Origin: Cephaloticoccus sp. | Lineage (GTDB): Bacteria > Verrucomicrobiota > Verrucomicrobiia > Opitutales > Opitutaceae | NCBI GenBank assembly: GCA_021734075.1 | Contig: JAIPJW010000007.1 | Location: forward strand, 1 to 50,761 | Reading direction: 5' to 3' | DNA length: 50,761 bases | Shown here: positions 7,888 through 16,747 of the stretch, piece after piece | Layout of the letters: each line of letters begins with the position of its first letter | Numbering within the stretch: position 1 is the first letter of the stretch | The notes under the pieces: generated by a model | Seen by the model: the letters and a program-made list of their open reading frames with translations, nothing else | Database searches by the model: none | Told to the model about the DNA's origin: nothing | Program-made: the position numbers and the translations under genes

Positions 7888-8932
7888 ACGGGCGCTCCGG
7901 GGCGGCCACTCCGACCGGGTGCCGTTCACCATCTACGAGTGCATGATCCCGCAATGCGACACGGAACGGGCGTTGCGCGACCGGGGGATGTGCATCGTCA
8001 ACCGCCTGCCGGTCTTTCGCATTCACCGGCCGCACGTCAAAACCACCGAGCACACCTGGTGGGTGGACGGATGCCGGTTTACCCGCACCGAGCACGAAAC
8101 GCCCGTGGGCAAACTCAACACCTTGGTCGAGGACGGCGGGTTCACGACCTGGCGACATCAGTTGCTGCTCAAGCGTCCGGAGGACTATGCCGCGATCCGC
8201 TTCTTTCTCAGCGACGAGGTTTACGAACCGGACTACGGGGAATTCGCCCGGGTGCAGACCGCGGGGGCGGGCGACATGATATGCCGGGCCAACTTCGGAC
8301 TCGAGCCGTTGCAGGAGCTCATCTCCGGCGGAGTGATGTCGATGGAGCGTTTCTGTGAGGAGTGGATGGAGCGGCGCGAGGAGGTCTTGGCCCTGTATGA
8401 GATTCTGGTGGAAAACCGCCGCCGGATTTATCCGATCGTCGCGGCCTCACCCGCCGGGCACGCCAATTACGGCGGCAATGTCACTCCCGAGATCATCGGA
8501 CCGCGGGTTTTTGAGGAGTATTACCTGCCGCACTATGCGGAGGCCGCGGAGGTGATGCACCGGCACGACAAACTCATCGGCTGCCATTTTGATGCCAACA
8601 ATCGCATCATTGCCGCCGCCATTGCACGCACGCCGCTCGATTACATCGAAGCCTTTACCCCGGCACCGGACACCGACATGACGCTGGCCGAGGCCCGGGC
8701 AGCCTGGCCGGACAAGGTGCTGTGGATCAATTATCCATCCTCCGTTCATCTGGAAAATGATGCCGTGGTGGCACAGACGGCCCATGATCTGTTGGATCAG
8801 GCCGGAGGGGTGGATGGTCTCTTGGTGGGAATCACCGAAAACATGCCACCGCAGCGCTGGGAAAATAGTTGCAGAGCGATAATGGACGGGCTGAACCGGC
8901 ACGCCCGGGTAAACCCCTGCCTCTACAATTGA
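7865..8932 (+). CDS. UroD-like protein 2
   Basis: A 355-residue member of the UroD superfamily, clearly different from its neighbours. At the metal site it has H241-x-D243 (CHFDAN) and near the C-terminus an ITENMP motif with E325 where MtaA-type proteins have Cys. The start at 7865 (MTPHDRVERAL) fits the family start and overlaps the previous gene by 23 bases; an ATG at 7859 in the same frame is equally possible. Its stop overlaps the next start (TGATG). No corrinoid-binding protein is nearby. Function is likely a one-carbon transfer or a decarboxylation, unproven. Confidence 0.8.
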   Translation: MTPHDRVERALRGGHSDRVPFTIYECMIPQCDTERALRDRGMCIVNRLPVFRIHRPHVKTTEHTWWVDGCRFTRTEHETPVGKLNTLVEDGGFTTWRHQLLLKRPEDYAAIRFFLSDEVYEPDYGEFARVQTAGAGDMICRANFGLEPLQELISGGVMSMERFCEEWMERREEVLALYEILVENRRRIYPIVAASPAGHANYGGNVTPEIIGPRVFEEYYLPHYAEAAEVMHRHDKLIGCHFDANNRIIAAAIARTPLDYIEAFTPAPDTDMTLAEARAAWPDKVLWINYPSSVHLENDAVVAQTAHDLLDQAGGVDGLLVGITENMPPQRWENSCRAIMDGLNRHARVNPCLYN

Positions 8933-9954
8933 TGGCCAGCCCCACGGGAAAATTGTTTCTCGATGCGCTGCATGGTCACCCTGTGCCCAGGGTTCCGGTG
9001 GCCCCCTTGGCGGTGCATTTTTGTGCCCGGGTCGCGGGGATTTCCCTGCAACAGTATACCAGTGATGCTGCGGCGTTGGCCGATGCCGTCATCCTCTACC
9101 ATGAACGCTTCCGGCCCGATGCGGTCGTAATATCGGCCGACACCTGGATCAGTGCCGAAGCCATGGGCGCAAGGGTCGGCTCGTTGGGCGATGACCAGCC
9201 GTGGGGCGGGGTGGGCATGCCCCGCATTCGTAAACTCGCCGAGGTGCGGGCCCTGCCCAGACCGGACCCGGCGCAGCAAGGCCGGTATCCGTTGATGGTG
9301 GAGGCAACGCGGCGCGTGGTGGAGCAAATCGGGCACGAGACAACCGTGGTGGCGTGCTTTGATCAGTTTCCGTTTTCCCTCGCCGCCGCGCTGATGGGAA
9401 TCAATGAGCTGATGCTCGCCCTGAATGACAATCTCGAGTTGGTGAGGACGCTCATGGCGCGCTGTCACGATCAGGCTTTGGCCTATGGTCAGGCCCTGGC
9501 GAACGCCGGAGCGGACGTGCTGACTGGAGGAGACTCACCCGCCGGATTGATCGGTCCAAACCGCTATCGCGATTTGGCCCTGCCGTTTGAACAACGGCTG
9601 ATCGCGGAATTGCAGGCCACGACGGGCAAACCAGTTTCCCTGCATATCTGCGGTGATGCCCGGCCCATTCTCTCCGACATGGCCGGGAGTGGGGCAGACA
9701 TGTTGGAAATAGATAGCCGCACGGATCTGCCCTTTGCCGGTCGCACGGTGGGTCCCCGGATCGCGCTGTGGGGCAATCTCGATCCGGTCGCTTTGCTGGC
9801 ACAGGGAACCCCGGCCGAGGTGCGGGCGACGGCTCGGCAGGCCATTTTGGCGGCCAGGGGGCATCCGCGCTTTGTGCTCGGCTCCGGTTGCACCTTGGCC
9901 GTCGAGACCCCGTTTGCCAACGTCGAGGCACTCATCGCCGCGGCCCACGGTTGA
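8932..9954 (+). CDS. MtaA/CmuA-like zinc methyltransferase-family protein
   Basis: A 340-residue UroD-superfamily protein with the zinc signature of methylcobamide:CoM methyltransferases: H238-x-C240 in SLHICGD and C320 in GSGCTLAVETP. Family knowledge: these enzymes move a methyl group from a methyl-corrinoid protein to a thiol. The start overlaps the previous stop by one base, so all three UroD-like genes are probably one transcript. It is followed after 50 bases by the convergent EamA transporter gene. Of the UroD-like proteins in the window this one best fits an active methyltransferase. Confidence 0.85.
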   Translation: MASPTGKLFLDALHGHPVPRVPVAPLAVHFCARVAGISLQQYTSDAAALADAVILYHERFRPDAVVISADTWISAEAMGARVGSLGDDQPWGGVGMPRIRKLAEVRALPRPDPAQQGRYPLMVEATRRVVEQIGHETTVVACFDQFPFSLAAALMGINELMLALNDNLELVRTLMARCHDQALAYGQALANAGADVLTGGDSPAGLIGPNRYRDLALPFEQRLIAELQATTGKPVSLHICGDARPILSDMAGSGADMLEIDSRTDLPFAGRTVGPRIALWGNLDPVALLAQGTPAEVRATARQAILAARGHPRFVLGSGCTLAVETPFANVEALIAAAHG

Positions 9955-10004
9955 TTTTGACCGGCTGGAAACCCGGCTGAAAGTGGCCGCGGTGGGTGGT
10001 TGAC

Positions 10005-10886
10005 TCAGCGCCAGATGAACAACCCGGCCACTCCCGCCACCGCGAGGACAGCGCCGACATAATAGGTGGGCCGCGGTCTCGAGCCCTCGAGCCAAGCCGC
10101 GAAAGGGATGGTGAGCAGAGGTGCGGCTGCGACGATCGGTTGCACAATGCCAGCGGGAGTCGTGCGCAGCGCCCATTGAAAACAGGTTACGCCGAGCACG
10201 GGACCGGTAAGGGCATTGGCCCCGACCCAGGGCCAGGCGCGCCCGGTCGTTGCAGTGCCCGTGGGACGGCGCCACAGGACAAAGAGCACCACCACTGCCG
10301 CGATGAACAAACCACCGAGGGCGCGCTGGTAAGCCGCACTGCCGGGGTCGACCACTTCGTGCCATGCCGCCGCGGTGGCGAAGGCCTTGCGGCTGATGAC
10401 GGCGCCGATCCCCTGTCCAAGTGACGACAACAGTGCCCACGCGACACCGGCCGTCCGCTGTGGTGCGGAGGCCCGGGGCAGACTGGCCGGCAACAAACCG
10501 ATGACAATGCCGGTGAGCGTGAGCACAACGCACGCAATCTGGGCCGGCGAGAGTCGGGTGCCCAACCAGGTCCACTCGATCGTGCCGGCGACGATGGCCG
10601 ACCCGCATTGCACGATCAGGGTGGAAAGATTGGAGCCCAACCGGGGGAGTGATTGAAACATGGCGACTCCGCCAAGGCCGAAGCCCACCATGCCGCCCAG
10701 GAAAAACCAGGTGAAGGCGATGCCACCGGTGCCACGTCCGGCCAGATGGGCCCAGAGTCCCAGCAACAAAGTGGCGACCAGCAGGCGGTAGAAATTGGCC
10801 CGCAGACTGCCCAGGATCATCGCCGCCCTTCGGGCGTAGACCGGGGTGACGGCAAAGAAGAGCAGGGTGCCAATGGTGCCAAGCAT
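10005..10886 (-). CDS. EamA/DMT-family transporter
   Basis: A 293-residue polytopic membrane protein with about ten hydrophobic helices in two EamA-like halves joined near residue 140. The N-terminus (MLGTIGTLLFFAVTPVYARR) starts in helix 1 and the last helix ends GLFIWR. DMT-family carriers export or import small metabolites such as amino acids or sugars; the substrate is unknown. It starts 10 bases after the TonB receptor stop, so the two are probably co-transcribed and may handle the same compound across outer and inner membranes. Confidence 0.85.
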   Translation of the reverse strand: MLGTIGTLLFFAVTPVYARRAAMILGSLRANFYRLLVATLLLGLWAHLAGRGTGGIAFTWFFLGGMVGFGLGGVAMFQSLPRLGSNLSTLIVQCGSAIVAGTIEWTWLGTRLSPAQIACVVLTLTGIVIGLLPASLPRASAPQRTAGVAWALLSSLGQGIGAVISRKAFATAAAWHEVVDPGSAAYQRALGGLFIAAVVVLFVLWRRPTGTATTGRAWPWVGANALTGPVLGVTCFQWALRTTPAGIVQPIVAAAPLLTIPFAAWLEGSRPRPTYYVGAVLAVAGVAGLFIWR

Positions 10887-10896
10887 GGGGAGACAA

Positions 10897-12999
10897 TTAA
10901 AGTTTCAGTTCGAGTCCGAGGGTGAAGCTGCGGCCCACCCCGGGCAAAAAGATTGTGGTGGCGGTTGGATTGCGTGCCAGATCGAGCACCCCGGCCGTGC
11001 TGGCAATATGTTGCCGATCGAAAATATTGCGCACGTTGACGTAGACCAGCACGCGATCGCCCGGCCGCCAGCCCAGGCGCACATGGGTCAAGGAGTGGCC
11101 CTCGTAATCCATCCGATTGGCATGATCTACGGGGATGCGACCCGCCACCCAATCAGTGGTGATGGTGGCGAGGAATCCCCGCGCATGGGCATAACTCAAT
11201 TCGACATTACCGGTGTGGGGTGGTGCTCCGGCGAGCCGGTTGTTGCCGTAGACCGGGTCGTCATCAAATTGGAAATGTCCGAGGGTTGAGGTCACGCCCA
11301 GTGACCCGCGATGGGAACCTTGCGACCAGTGCCAACGGAGTGAAGACTCGAGGCCCTCGTGCCGGGTCCGATCGGCATTGACCGCCCCCCGGGGCAGACC
11401 GGAGGCATCGGCCAGGCGCAGGATCTCGTGGCGCCACGCGGCGTGGTAAGCGGTGATATTCCAGTCGAAGGATCCGTGTGTGCCGCGGACCCCAACTTCA
11501 TAGGTCACGGCGGATTGTGCCAACAACGATCGGGGCGTGAGGCTGAGATTGGGGTAAGCGCCCTGCACCCCGATCAGGTCATCGAAGGTCGGGGGTTCGA
11601 TGCTGCGGGAGATGGCGGCATGAAATGAGAACCGGTTATCCGGTGACCACAGCAGAGCTCCCCGGGGGGAGAAATCCTCAAAATCGAGTGATGATTGCAG
11701 CATGGGACTCGGATTGCGCCCGGTTGCCTGGCGTTTGCCATGGAGCGCCGTGAACCCGGTGCCAAGGGCCAGGGTGGGTCGCAGCCATACGACATCCTCG
11801 ATACTGAGGGCTGCCGTGTCAGCCTGGGTCTGGTAAGCACCAAAGCGGGCGCCGCGTTGGCCGGAAACGTTGAGGTAGCGATCGACTTGGTCATTTCCCG
11901 TGGTGCAGGTTAGGCGGGTGAGGATATGGTGGGTGATCGGGCCGAGATTCAGGTGCTGTGAATAGGTGACATGGCCGCTGAGTGTCCGGTCATCGAGATC
12001 GGTCTCCCCATTGGCTTGCAGCTGATAAAAATCATCATGCAACTGCAGCCAGGCCAGCCCCACGGCCAGATCTCCCCCGGGAGTGTGGGACTTGAGTTGT
12101 GCGGCGGTGTGGATCACGGATGAATGGCGCCGGGGTTGATCACGTGGCACCGCTGCAATGACGGAACGCGGACTGGCGCGAGCCTCACTGAGGGTGAGGG
12201 GACCGGGCACATCGTAATCCACGCTGGCGGCATAGGCGGATACCTCCAGCTGGGTGGTGGGGGAGAGGGGTTGATGCGCCGCGAGTTTCAGGGCGGTCCG
12301 GCGTTGCGCGCTGTGTTCGCGCCACCCATCGGCTTGCTGAGTGGAAACCTCTGCTTGCATGGGCAGGCCACCGGGGGAGGTCGTGCCCAGTTGTGCGCGC
12401 AGGACACCATAGCTTCCGCCGTCGGTGCGCAGCAGGTTGCCGCCGGGAACACTGGGCGTGAGGGACACCGCGTTGATGACTCCGCCCAGAACCGCCGGGG
12501 TCAGTGCCATGTGGAGGGTGCCACGGTAGATTTCAATCCGGGGAAAGAGCTGGGGATCAAACAGTCCGCTGTGAAAGGCGCCATCGGCCCGTGCCAGGGG
12601 CAATCCATCAATCAGCAGCGCGACCCCGCGGCTGGTCGGTGCACTGTCCAGTCCGGAGCCACGAATGGAAAGCCGGGGGGGCTCGAACCCACCGAAACTT
12701 TCCTGCAGCATCACTCCCGGGGTTTGGCGCAAGGCCTCGGCCAGGGTCGTAATGCCCCGCCCGGACCAGTCGATTGCGGTGATCACGCTTGAGGGACCGA
12801 GAGCGGAGGCGAAATAATCGCTGCTCGCGGTGAGTCCGTGCTTCGCGCCGGTTTCCGCGATGATCCAAGGTGGCATTACATGGACGTTGTCCTCCTGCGC
12901 GCCGACCTTCATCCGGGCTGGTCCCGCAACCATCATGGACAAGAGCAGCCAACGCAGGAGCAGGCCACCCGGTTGGATAGGTGGTCGCTTATTTTTCAT
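10897..12999 (-). CDS. TonB-dependent outer-membrane receptor
   Basis: A 700-residue receptor: signal peptide to about residue 35, a plug domain with LAEALRQTPGV, RLSIRGSGLD and RIEIYRG motifs (residues 80-160), then a beta-barrel of about 500 residues ending GRSFTLGLELKL. The C-terminal residue is Leu rather than the usual aromatic. A TonB-box-like stretch may be VHVMPPW near residue 39. It imports a siderophore, vitamin, metal complex or sugar using proton-motive force; the ligand cannot be read. It starts 14 bases after the [FeFe] hydrogenase stop and precedes the EamA gene by 10 bases. Confidence 0.9.
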   Translation of the reverse strand: MKNKRPPIQPGGLLLRWLLLSMMVAGPARMKVGAQEDNVHVMPPWIIAETGAKHGLTASSDYFASALGPSSVITAIDWSGRGITTLAEALRQTPGVMLQESFGGFEPPRLSIRGSGLDSAPTSRGVALLIDGLPLARADGAFHSGLFDPQLFPRIEIYRGTLHMALTPAVLGGVINAVSLTPSVPGGNLLRTDGGSYGVLRAQLGTTSPGGLPMQAEVSTQQADGWREHSAQRRTALKLAAHQPLSPTTQLEVSAYAASVDYDVPGPLTLSEARASPRSVIAAVPRDQPRRHSSVIHTAAQLKSHTPGGDLAVGLAWLQLHDDFYQLQANGETDLDDRTLSGHVTYSQHLNLGPITHHILTRLTCTTGNDQVDRYLNVSGQRGARFGAYQTQADTAALSIEDVVWLRPTLALGTGFTALHGKRQATGRNPSPMLQSSLDFEDFSPRGALLWSPDNRFSFHAAISRSIEPPTFDDLIGVQGAYPNLSLTPRSLLAQSAVTYEVGVRGTHGSFDWNITAYHAAWRHEILRLADASGLPRGAVNADRTRHEGLESSLRWHWSQGSHRGSLGVTSTLGHFQFDDDPVYGNNRLAGAPPHTGNVELSYAHARGFLATITTDWVAGRIPVDHANRMDYEGHSLTHVRLGWRPGDRVLVYVNVRNIFDRQHIASTAGVLDLARNPTATTIFLPGVGRSFTLGLELKL

Positions 13000-13013
13000 G
13001 GCGGTGGATCAGC

Positions 13014-14759
13014 TCACCGCTTGTAAAGCGGCCGGGCGGTATAGCGGGTATGCAGCAATTCGTGGGCGCGGGCGCCCAACGGTTTGCCCAGAAAATCATC
13101 GTATAGGCGGATCACTTCCGGATTCTCATGTGAGCAGCGCGTCGTGCGTTCGCGATCATCGGTGTAGAGGCCGGCGATGCGAAGTTTGCGACGATCGTTG
13201 TCGACTCCATATGGTTGACCCCCACCGCCGATGCAACCGCCTGGGCAGGCCATGACTTCAATGAAGTGGTAGGGCAACTCCTCCTGGTTTTGACGGGCCT
13301 GCCGCACCCGCTCGAGGACGGTTTCAACGTTGGCGAGACCATGGGCCACGGCGACGCGGACCTCGGTCCCACCAACGTTGATCTTACCTACCTTCACACC
13401 TTCGAGGCCGCGAACTACTTCGACCTCTACCTTTTCCAATTTCACGCCCGTGGCGTAAAAATGTGCCGTGCGCAACGCGGCTTCCATTACGCCGCCCGTC
13501 GCGCCGAAAATCGTGCCCGCACCCGAATATTCGCCCAGAATGGAGTCCGGCTCGGCGTCCGGCAGATTGAGAAAGTCGACGCCGGACTGCTTGAGCATGC
13601 GGGCGAGTTCCCGGGTGGTGAGCACGACATCCACGTCCTTGTGGCCGGAGGCATACATTTCCTCCGTGCGCCCGATCTCATATTTTTTCGCCGTGCAGGG
13701 CATGATGGAGACCATGAAGAGCTTGGCCGGGTCGAGCTTGAGTTGCTCGGCATAGTAGGTCTTGGCGAGCACCCCGAGCATTTGTTGCGGTGACTTGGCC
13801 GTGGAGAAGTTGTCGATGAAATCGTAGTGATTTTTCTCCATGAAGTCGGTCCAGGACGGACAGCAGGAGGTGATGAGGGGCAGTGGTCCGCGTTTGTGCA
13901 CAAAGCGCTCCACAAACTCGCTAGCCTCCTCGACGATGGTGACATCGGCGGAAAAGTTGGTATCGAAAACCGCCTTGAAACCCAAACGGCGCAGGGCGGC
14001 GTAGATTTTCTTTGTCAGGTTGGTGCCCGGCGGGAGACCGAAGGCTTCACCGACGGTCACCCGCACCGAAGGCGCGATCTGCACCACGCAGATTTTCTCG
14101 CGGTCATGCAGCGCCTCCCAGACGGACGGGGTTTCATCATTTTCCACAATGGCGCCGGTGGGGCAGTGCGCGGAGCATTGGCCGCACTTGACGCAGGGGG
14201 ATTCGGCCAGGGTGATGTCACCGGCGGGGGCCATCCGGGTGTTGAAGCCGCGATCGAGGAACGAAAGGGCCCAGACATTCTGCACCTCCTGGCAAACCTG
14301 CACGCAGCGCCCGCATTTGATGCACTTGGTGAACTCGATGATGATGGAGCCGGTCGAGCAGTCGGGCGGAGTGTCCTTCACATGACGCTTGATCGACTCC
14401 ATCGGAATATTGAAGTCGGCCGCGAGGGTTTGCAGCTCACACTCGCCATTGCGTCCGCAGGTCAGGCAGGCTTGCGGATGGTTGGACAGGATGAGCTCCA
14501 GCGTGGCCCGCCGGACATCCACGATCTCCCGGTCATGCGTGGCAATCTCCATGCCCTCCTCGATCGGCGTGCAGCAGGCGCGAATGAGCTTGTTGCCTCC
14601 CTTATTGCGCACGATGCAAATGCCGCAGGCGGCCGTGGCCAGCAGGTCCTTGTGTTTGCACAAGGTCGGGATCTTCACCTGGGCCAGCCGGGCGGCATCC
14701 AGGATACTGGTCCCCTCGGGCACCTGCACTTCGATCTGGTTTATACGGGCGGTGATCAT
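13014..14759 (-). CDS. hydA: [FeFe] hydrogenase catalytic subunit (HydA/HndD-like)
   Basis: A 581-residue group A [FeFe] hydrogenase. N-terminal [2Fe-2S] ligands C34, C45, C48, C62; His-ligated [4Fe-4S] H94, C98, C101, C107; two ferredoxin clusters C146/149/152/156 and C189/192/195/199; then the H-cluster domain with L1 TSCCPSW (298-304), L2 MPCTAKKYE (353-361) and L3 EVMACPGGCIGGGGQP (501-516). All ligands are present, so it should reduce protons or oxidise hydrogen once matured by HydEFG, which are not in this window. The start at 14759 overlaps the upstream stop as ATGA. It lacks the extra C-terminal [2Fe-2S] domain known from Thermotoga maritima HydA. Confidence 0.93.
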   Translation of the reverse strand: MITARINQIEVQVPEGTSILDAARLAQVKIPTLCKHKDLLATAACGICIVRNKGGNKLIRACCTPIEEGMEIATHDREIVDVRRATLELILSNHPQACLTCGRNGECELQTLAADFNIPMESIKRHVKDTPPDCSTGSIIIEFTKCIKCGRCVQVCQEVQNVWALSFLDRGFNTRMAPAGDITLAESPCVKCGQCSAHCPTGAIVENDETPSVWEALHDREKICVVQIAPSVRVTVGEAFGLPPGTNLTKKIYAALRRLGFKAVFDTNFSADVTIVEEASEFVERFVHKRGPLPLITSCCPSWTDFMEKNHYDFIDNFSTAKSPQQMLGVLAKTYYAEQLKLDPAKLFMVSIMPCTAKKYEIGRTEEMYASGHKDVDVVLTTRELARMLKQSGVDFLNLPDAEPDSILGEYSGAGTIFGATGGVMEAALRTAHFYATGVKLEKVEVEVVRGLEGVKVGKINVGGTEVRVAVAHGLANVETVLERVRQARQNQEELPYHFIEVMACPGGCIGGGGQPYGVDNDRRKLRIAGLYTDDRERTTRCSHENPEVIRLYDDFLGKPLGARAHELLHTRYTARPLYKR

Positions 14760-16747
14760 GACGAAACCTCCTGGGTGACTGCGCTCGGGGCGGTGGGTTT
14801 GGCCGCGGCGCGGGCGGCGCCACTGATTTTGCGGGCGTAACTGGGGCCGCCCTCGATGTAGGCTTGGTATTCGCCACCGAAGTAGCGCAAGGTGGAGAGC
14901 ACGGGATTGGGTGCGGTTTGACCGAGACCGCATAGGGAGGCCTTCTGCATGGCGTGGCAGATGCGATTGATAACGGCGATGTCACCGGCGTTGCCCCGGC
15001 CCCGGGAGATGCGATCGAGGATTTGCTGGAGTTGGTAGCCGCCAATCCGGCACGGGGCGCATTTGCCACAGGACTCGTCCACGCAGAAGCGCAGGTAGAA
15101 TTTGGCCACATCGACCATCGAGTCGCCCTGATCCATGACGAGCATGCCACCCGAACCCATGATGGAACCAAGCTCCTGCAGGGTTTCGTAGCTGATCGCG
15201 GTGTCCAGCAACGTCTCGGGAATAACCCCGCCGGAGGGACCGCCGGTCTGGACGGCCTTGACCGTCTTGCCATTGAGCACGCCGCCACAGACATCAAAGA
15301 CTATTTCGCGCAGGGTCGTGCCCATGGGCACCTCGACCAGCTGCGCATTGCGCACCTTGCCGGTGACGGCAAACACCTTGGTGCCCTTGGAGGTGGCGGT
15401 GCCATGGCTGGCATACCAAGCGCCACCCTTGAGCAGGATCGCGGGAACGATGGCCAGCGTTTCAACATTGTTGATGGCGGTGGGCTTGCCCCAGAGACCC
15501 CGCACGGAGGGATAGGGGGGACGCGGGCTCGGGCTGCCGCGCTTGCCTTCGATGGAGGCGATCAGGGCAGTTTCCTCGCCGCAGACGAAAGCCCCGGCGC
15601 CGAGGCGGATCTTGGCGTCGAAATTGAAACCACTGCCCAGGATGTTGCGACCGAGCAGACCGAGCTGGCGGGTCTGGTCAATGGCCCGCTGGATGCGATC
15701 AACCGCCCGGGGATACTCGGCCCGGATGTAGAAATAGCCCTGGGATGCCCCCATGGCGTAGGCCGCGATCATCATGCCCTCGAGCACGGCGTGGGGATCA
15801 CTTTCCAAAACACTGCGATCCATGAATGCCCCGGGGTCTCCCTCGTCGCCATTGCATATGACGTAACGTTGATCCGCGGGTTGGGCGCGGGTGAGCTGCC
15901 ATTTCAACCAGGTGGGAAAACCGGCGCCGCCCCGACCCCGCAGGCTGCTCGCCTTCATTTCGGCGAGAACTTGTTCGGGACTCATTTCAAACAACACCTT
16001 GGCGAGTGCTTGATACCCCTCGGCTTGTTGCAGGTAGTCATCCGCACTCTCGGGATCCACCTGACCGCAATGCCGCAATACGATCCGCACCTGCTTGTCC
16101 GGGGTCTGCCAAATGAGATCATCCAGCACCTTCCGCCCCTCAATCGACTCGCTCACGATGCGTGCGACGTCGGGGGCCAGCACATTGGTGTAGGTGACGG
16201 CGTCGGGCAGCAGCTGCACCACGGCCCCTTTGTCGTAAATGCCCATGTCGAGCGCCCGGACGACCTGCACCCGGTCATCGAGCCCGCGGCGCTTGAGTTC
16301 CTCCTGAAATGAAAACTGAAAGAACTCGGTCTTGTTGCCGCTGTCTCCGCCCGTGTCGCGGACGAGTATGTGCGTGACCGGGGCCGCAAGGGTGAGCCCG
16401 CGATTGCGCGTGGCAATAACGTGGTCCTCCAAGAGATGACCGGTCCTGACATGCCCGTCCAACAATGCCGGAACCAGCTCGGGGGCCAAGTTGCCGTAGA
16501 GGATGCGGGGCAACCCGGCGGATTTTACTTCTATGACCGGGTCGGCAAATGAGTAGCCGATCGAGCCGGTGCGCAGCAGGGCAAAGCCCAGGCGTTGTTC
16601 AACCCGGACGTGTTCCAAAGCCTGTGCGAGCGACTCAGCGCCCGCGGCAATGCCACCGGTGTCCAGTTGCACGCGAATCCATTCCGCGGGTTCGGAGGGA
16701 GATTTTTGGGCCAAGGCGGCGAGGTCTTCCCGGGTCAGGGTTTTCAT
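14756..16747 (-). CDS. hydB: NuoF-like NADH subunit of the hydrogenase (HydB-like), with altered N-terminus
   Basis: A 663-residue diaphorase subunit passing electrons between NADH and the hydrogenase. The NuoF core is intact: FMN loop GRGGAGFPTW (271-280), NADH-site GAGAFVCGEETAL (383-395), N3-type [4Fe-4S] ligands C560, C563, C566 and C606. Upstream are two tandem thioredoxin-like domains (about 22-110 and 125-215). In the usual [2Fe-2S] version the first would read C-x4-C and later CxGxC-like; here IRVQLDTGG and RTGSIGYS have no cysteine, and the second copy (ILVRDTGGD, ALDMGIYD) has none either. The usual C-terminal 2[4Fe-4S] ferredoxin domain is missing. 4-bp overlaps on both sides show tight coupling. 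Confidence 0.92.
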   Translation of the reverse strand: MKTLTREDLAALAQKSPSEPAEWIRVQLDTGGIAAGAESLAQALEHVRVEQRLGFALLRTGSIGYSFADPVIEVKSAGLPRILYGNLAPELVPALLDGHVRTGHLLEDHVIATRNRGLTLAAPVTHILVRDTGGDSGNKTEFFQFSFQEELKRRGLDDRVQVVRALDMGIYDKGAVVQLLPDAVTYTNVLAPDVARIVSESIEGRKVLDDLIWQTPDKQVRIVLRHCGQVDPESADDYLQQAEGYQALAKVLFEMSPEQVLAEMKASSLRGRGGAGFPTWLKWQLTRAQPADQRYVICNGDEGDPGAFMDRSVLESDPHAVLEGMMIAAYAMGASQGYFYIRAEYPRAVDRIQRAIDQTRQLGLLGRNILGSGFNFDAKIRLGAGAFVCGEETALIASIEGKRGSPSPRPPYPSVRGLWGKPTAINNVETLAIVPAILLKGGAWYASHGTATSKGTKVFAVTGKVRNAQLVEVPMGTTLREIVFDVCGGVLNGKTVKAVQTGGPSGGVIPETLLDTAISYETLQELGSIMGSGGMLVMDQGDSMVDVAKFYLRFCVDESCGKCAPCRIGGYQLQQILDRISRGRGNAGDIAVINRICHAMQKASLCGLGQTAPNPVLSTLRYFGGEYQAYIEGGPSYARKISGAARAAAKPTAPSAVTQEVSS

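Noticed and set aside
9535-10896. A 453-codon minus-strand frame over the UroD3 and EamA genes
   Set aside because: Composition is His/Arg/Pro-rich without domain; both real genes in other frames are well supported.
13827-16312. Two long plus-strand frames (337 and 452 codons) opposite hydA and hydB
   Set aside because: Antisense shadows of GC-rich genes; no recognisable domains, and the hydrogenase frames carry full cluster motifs.
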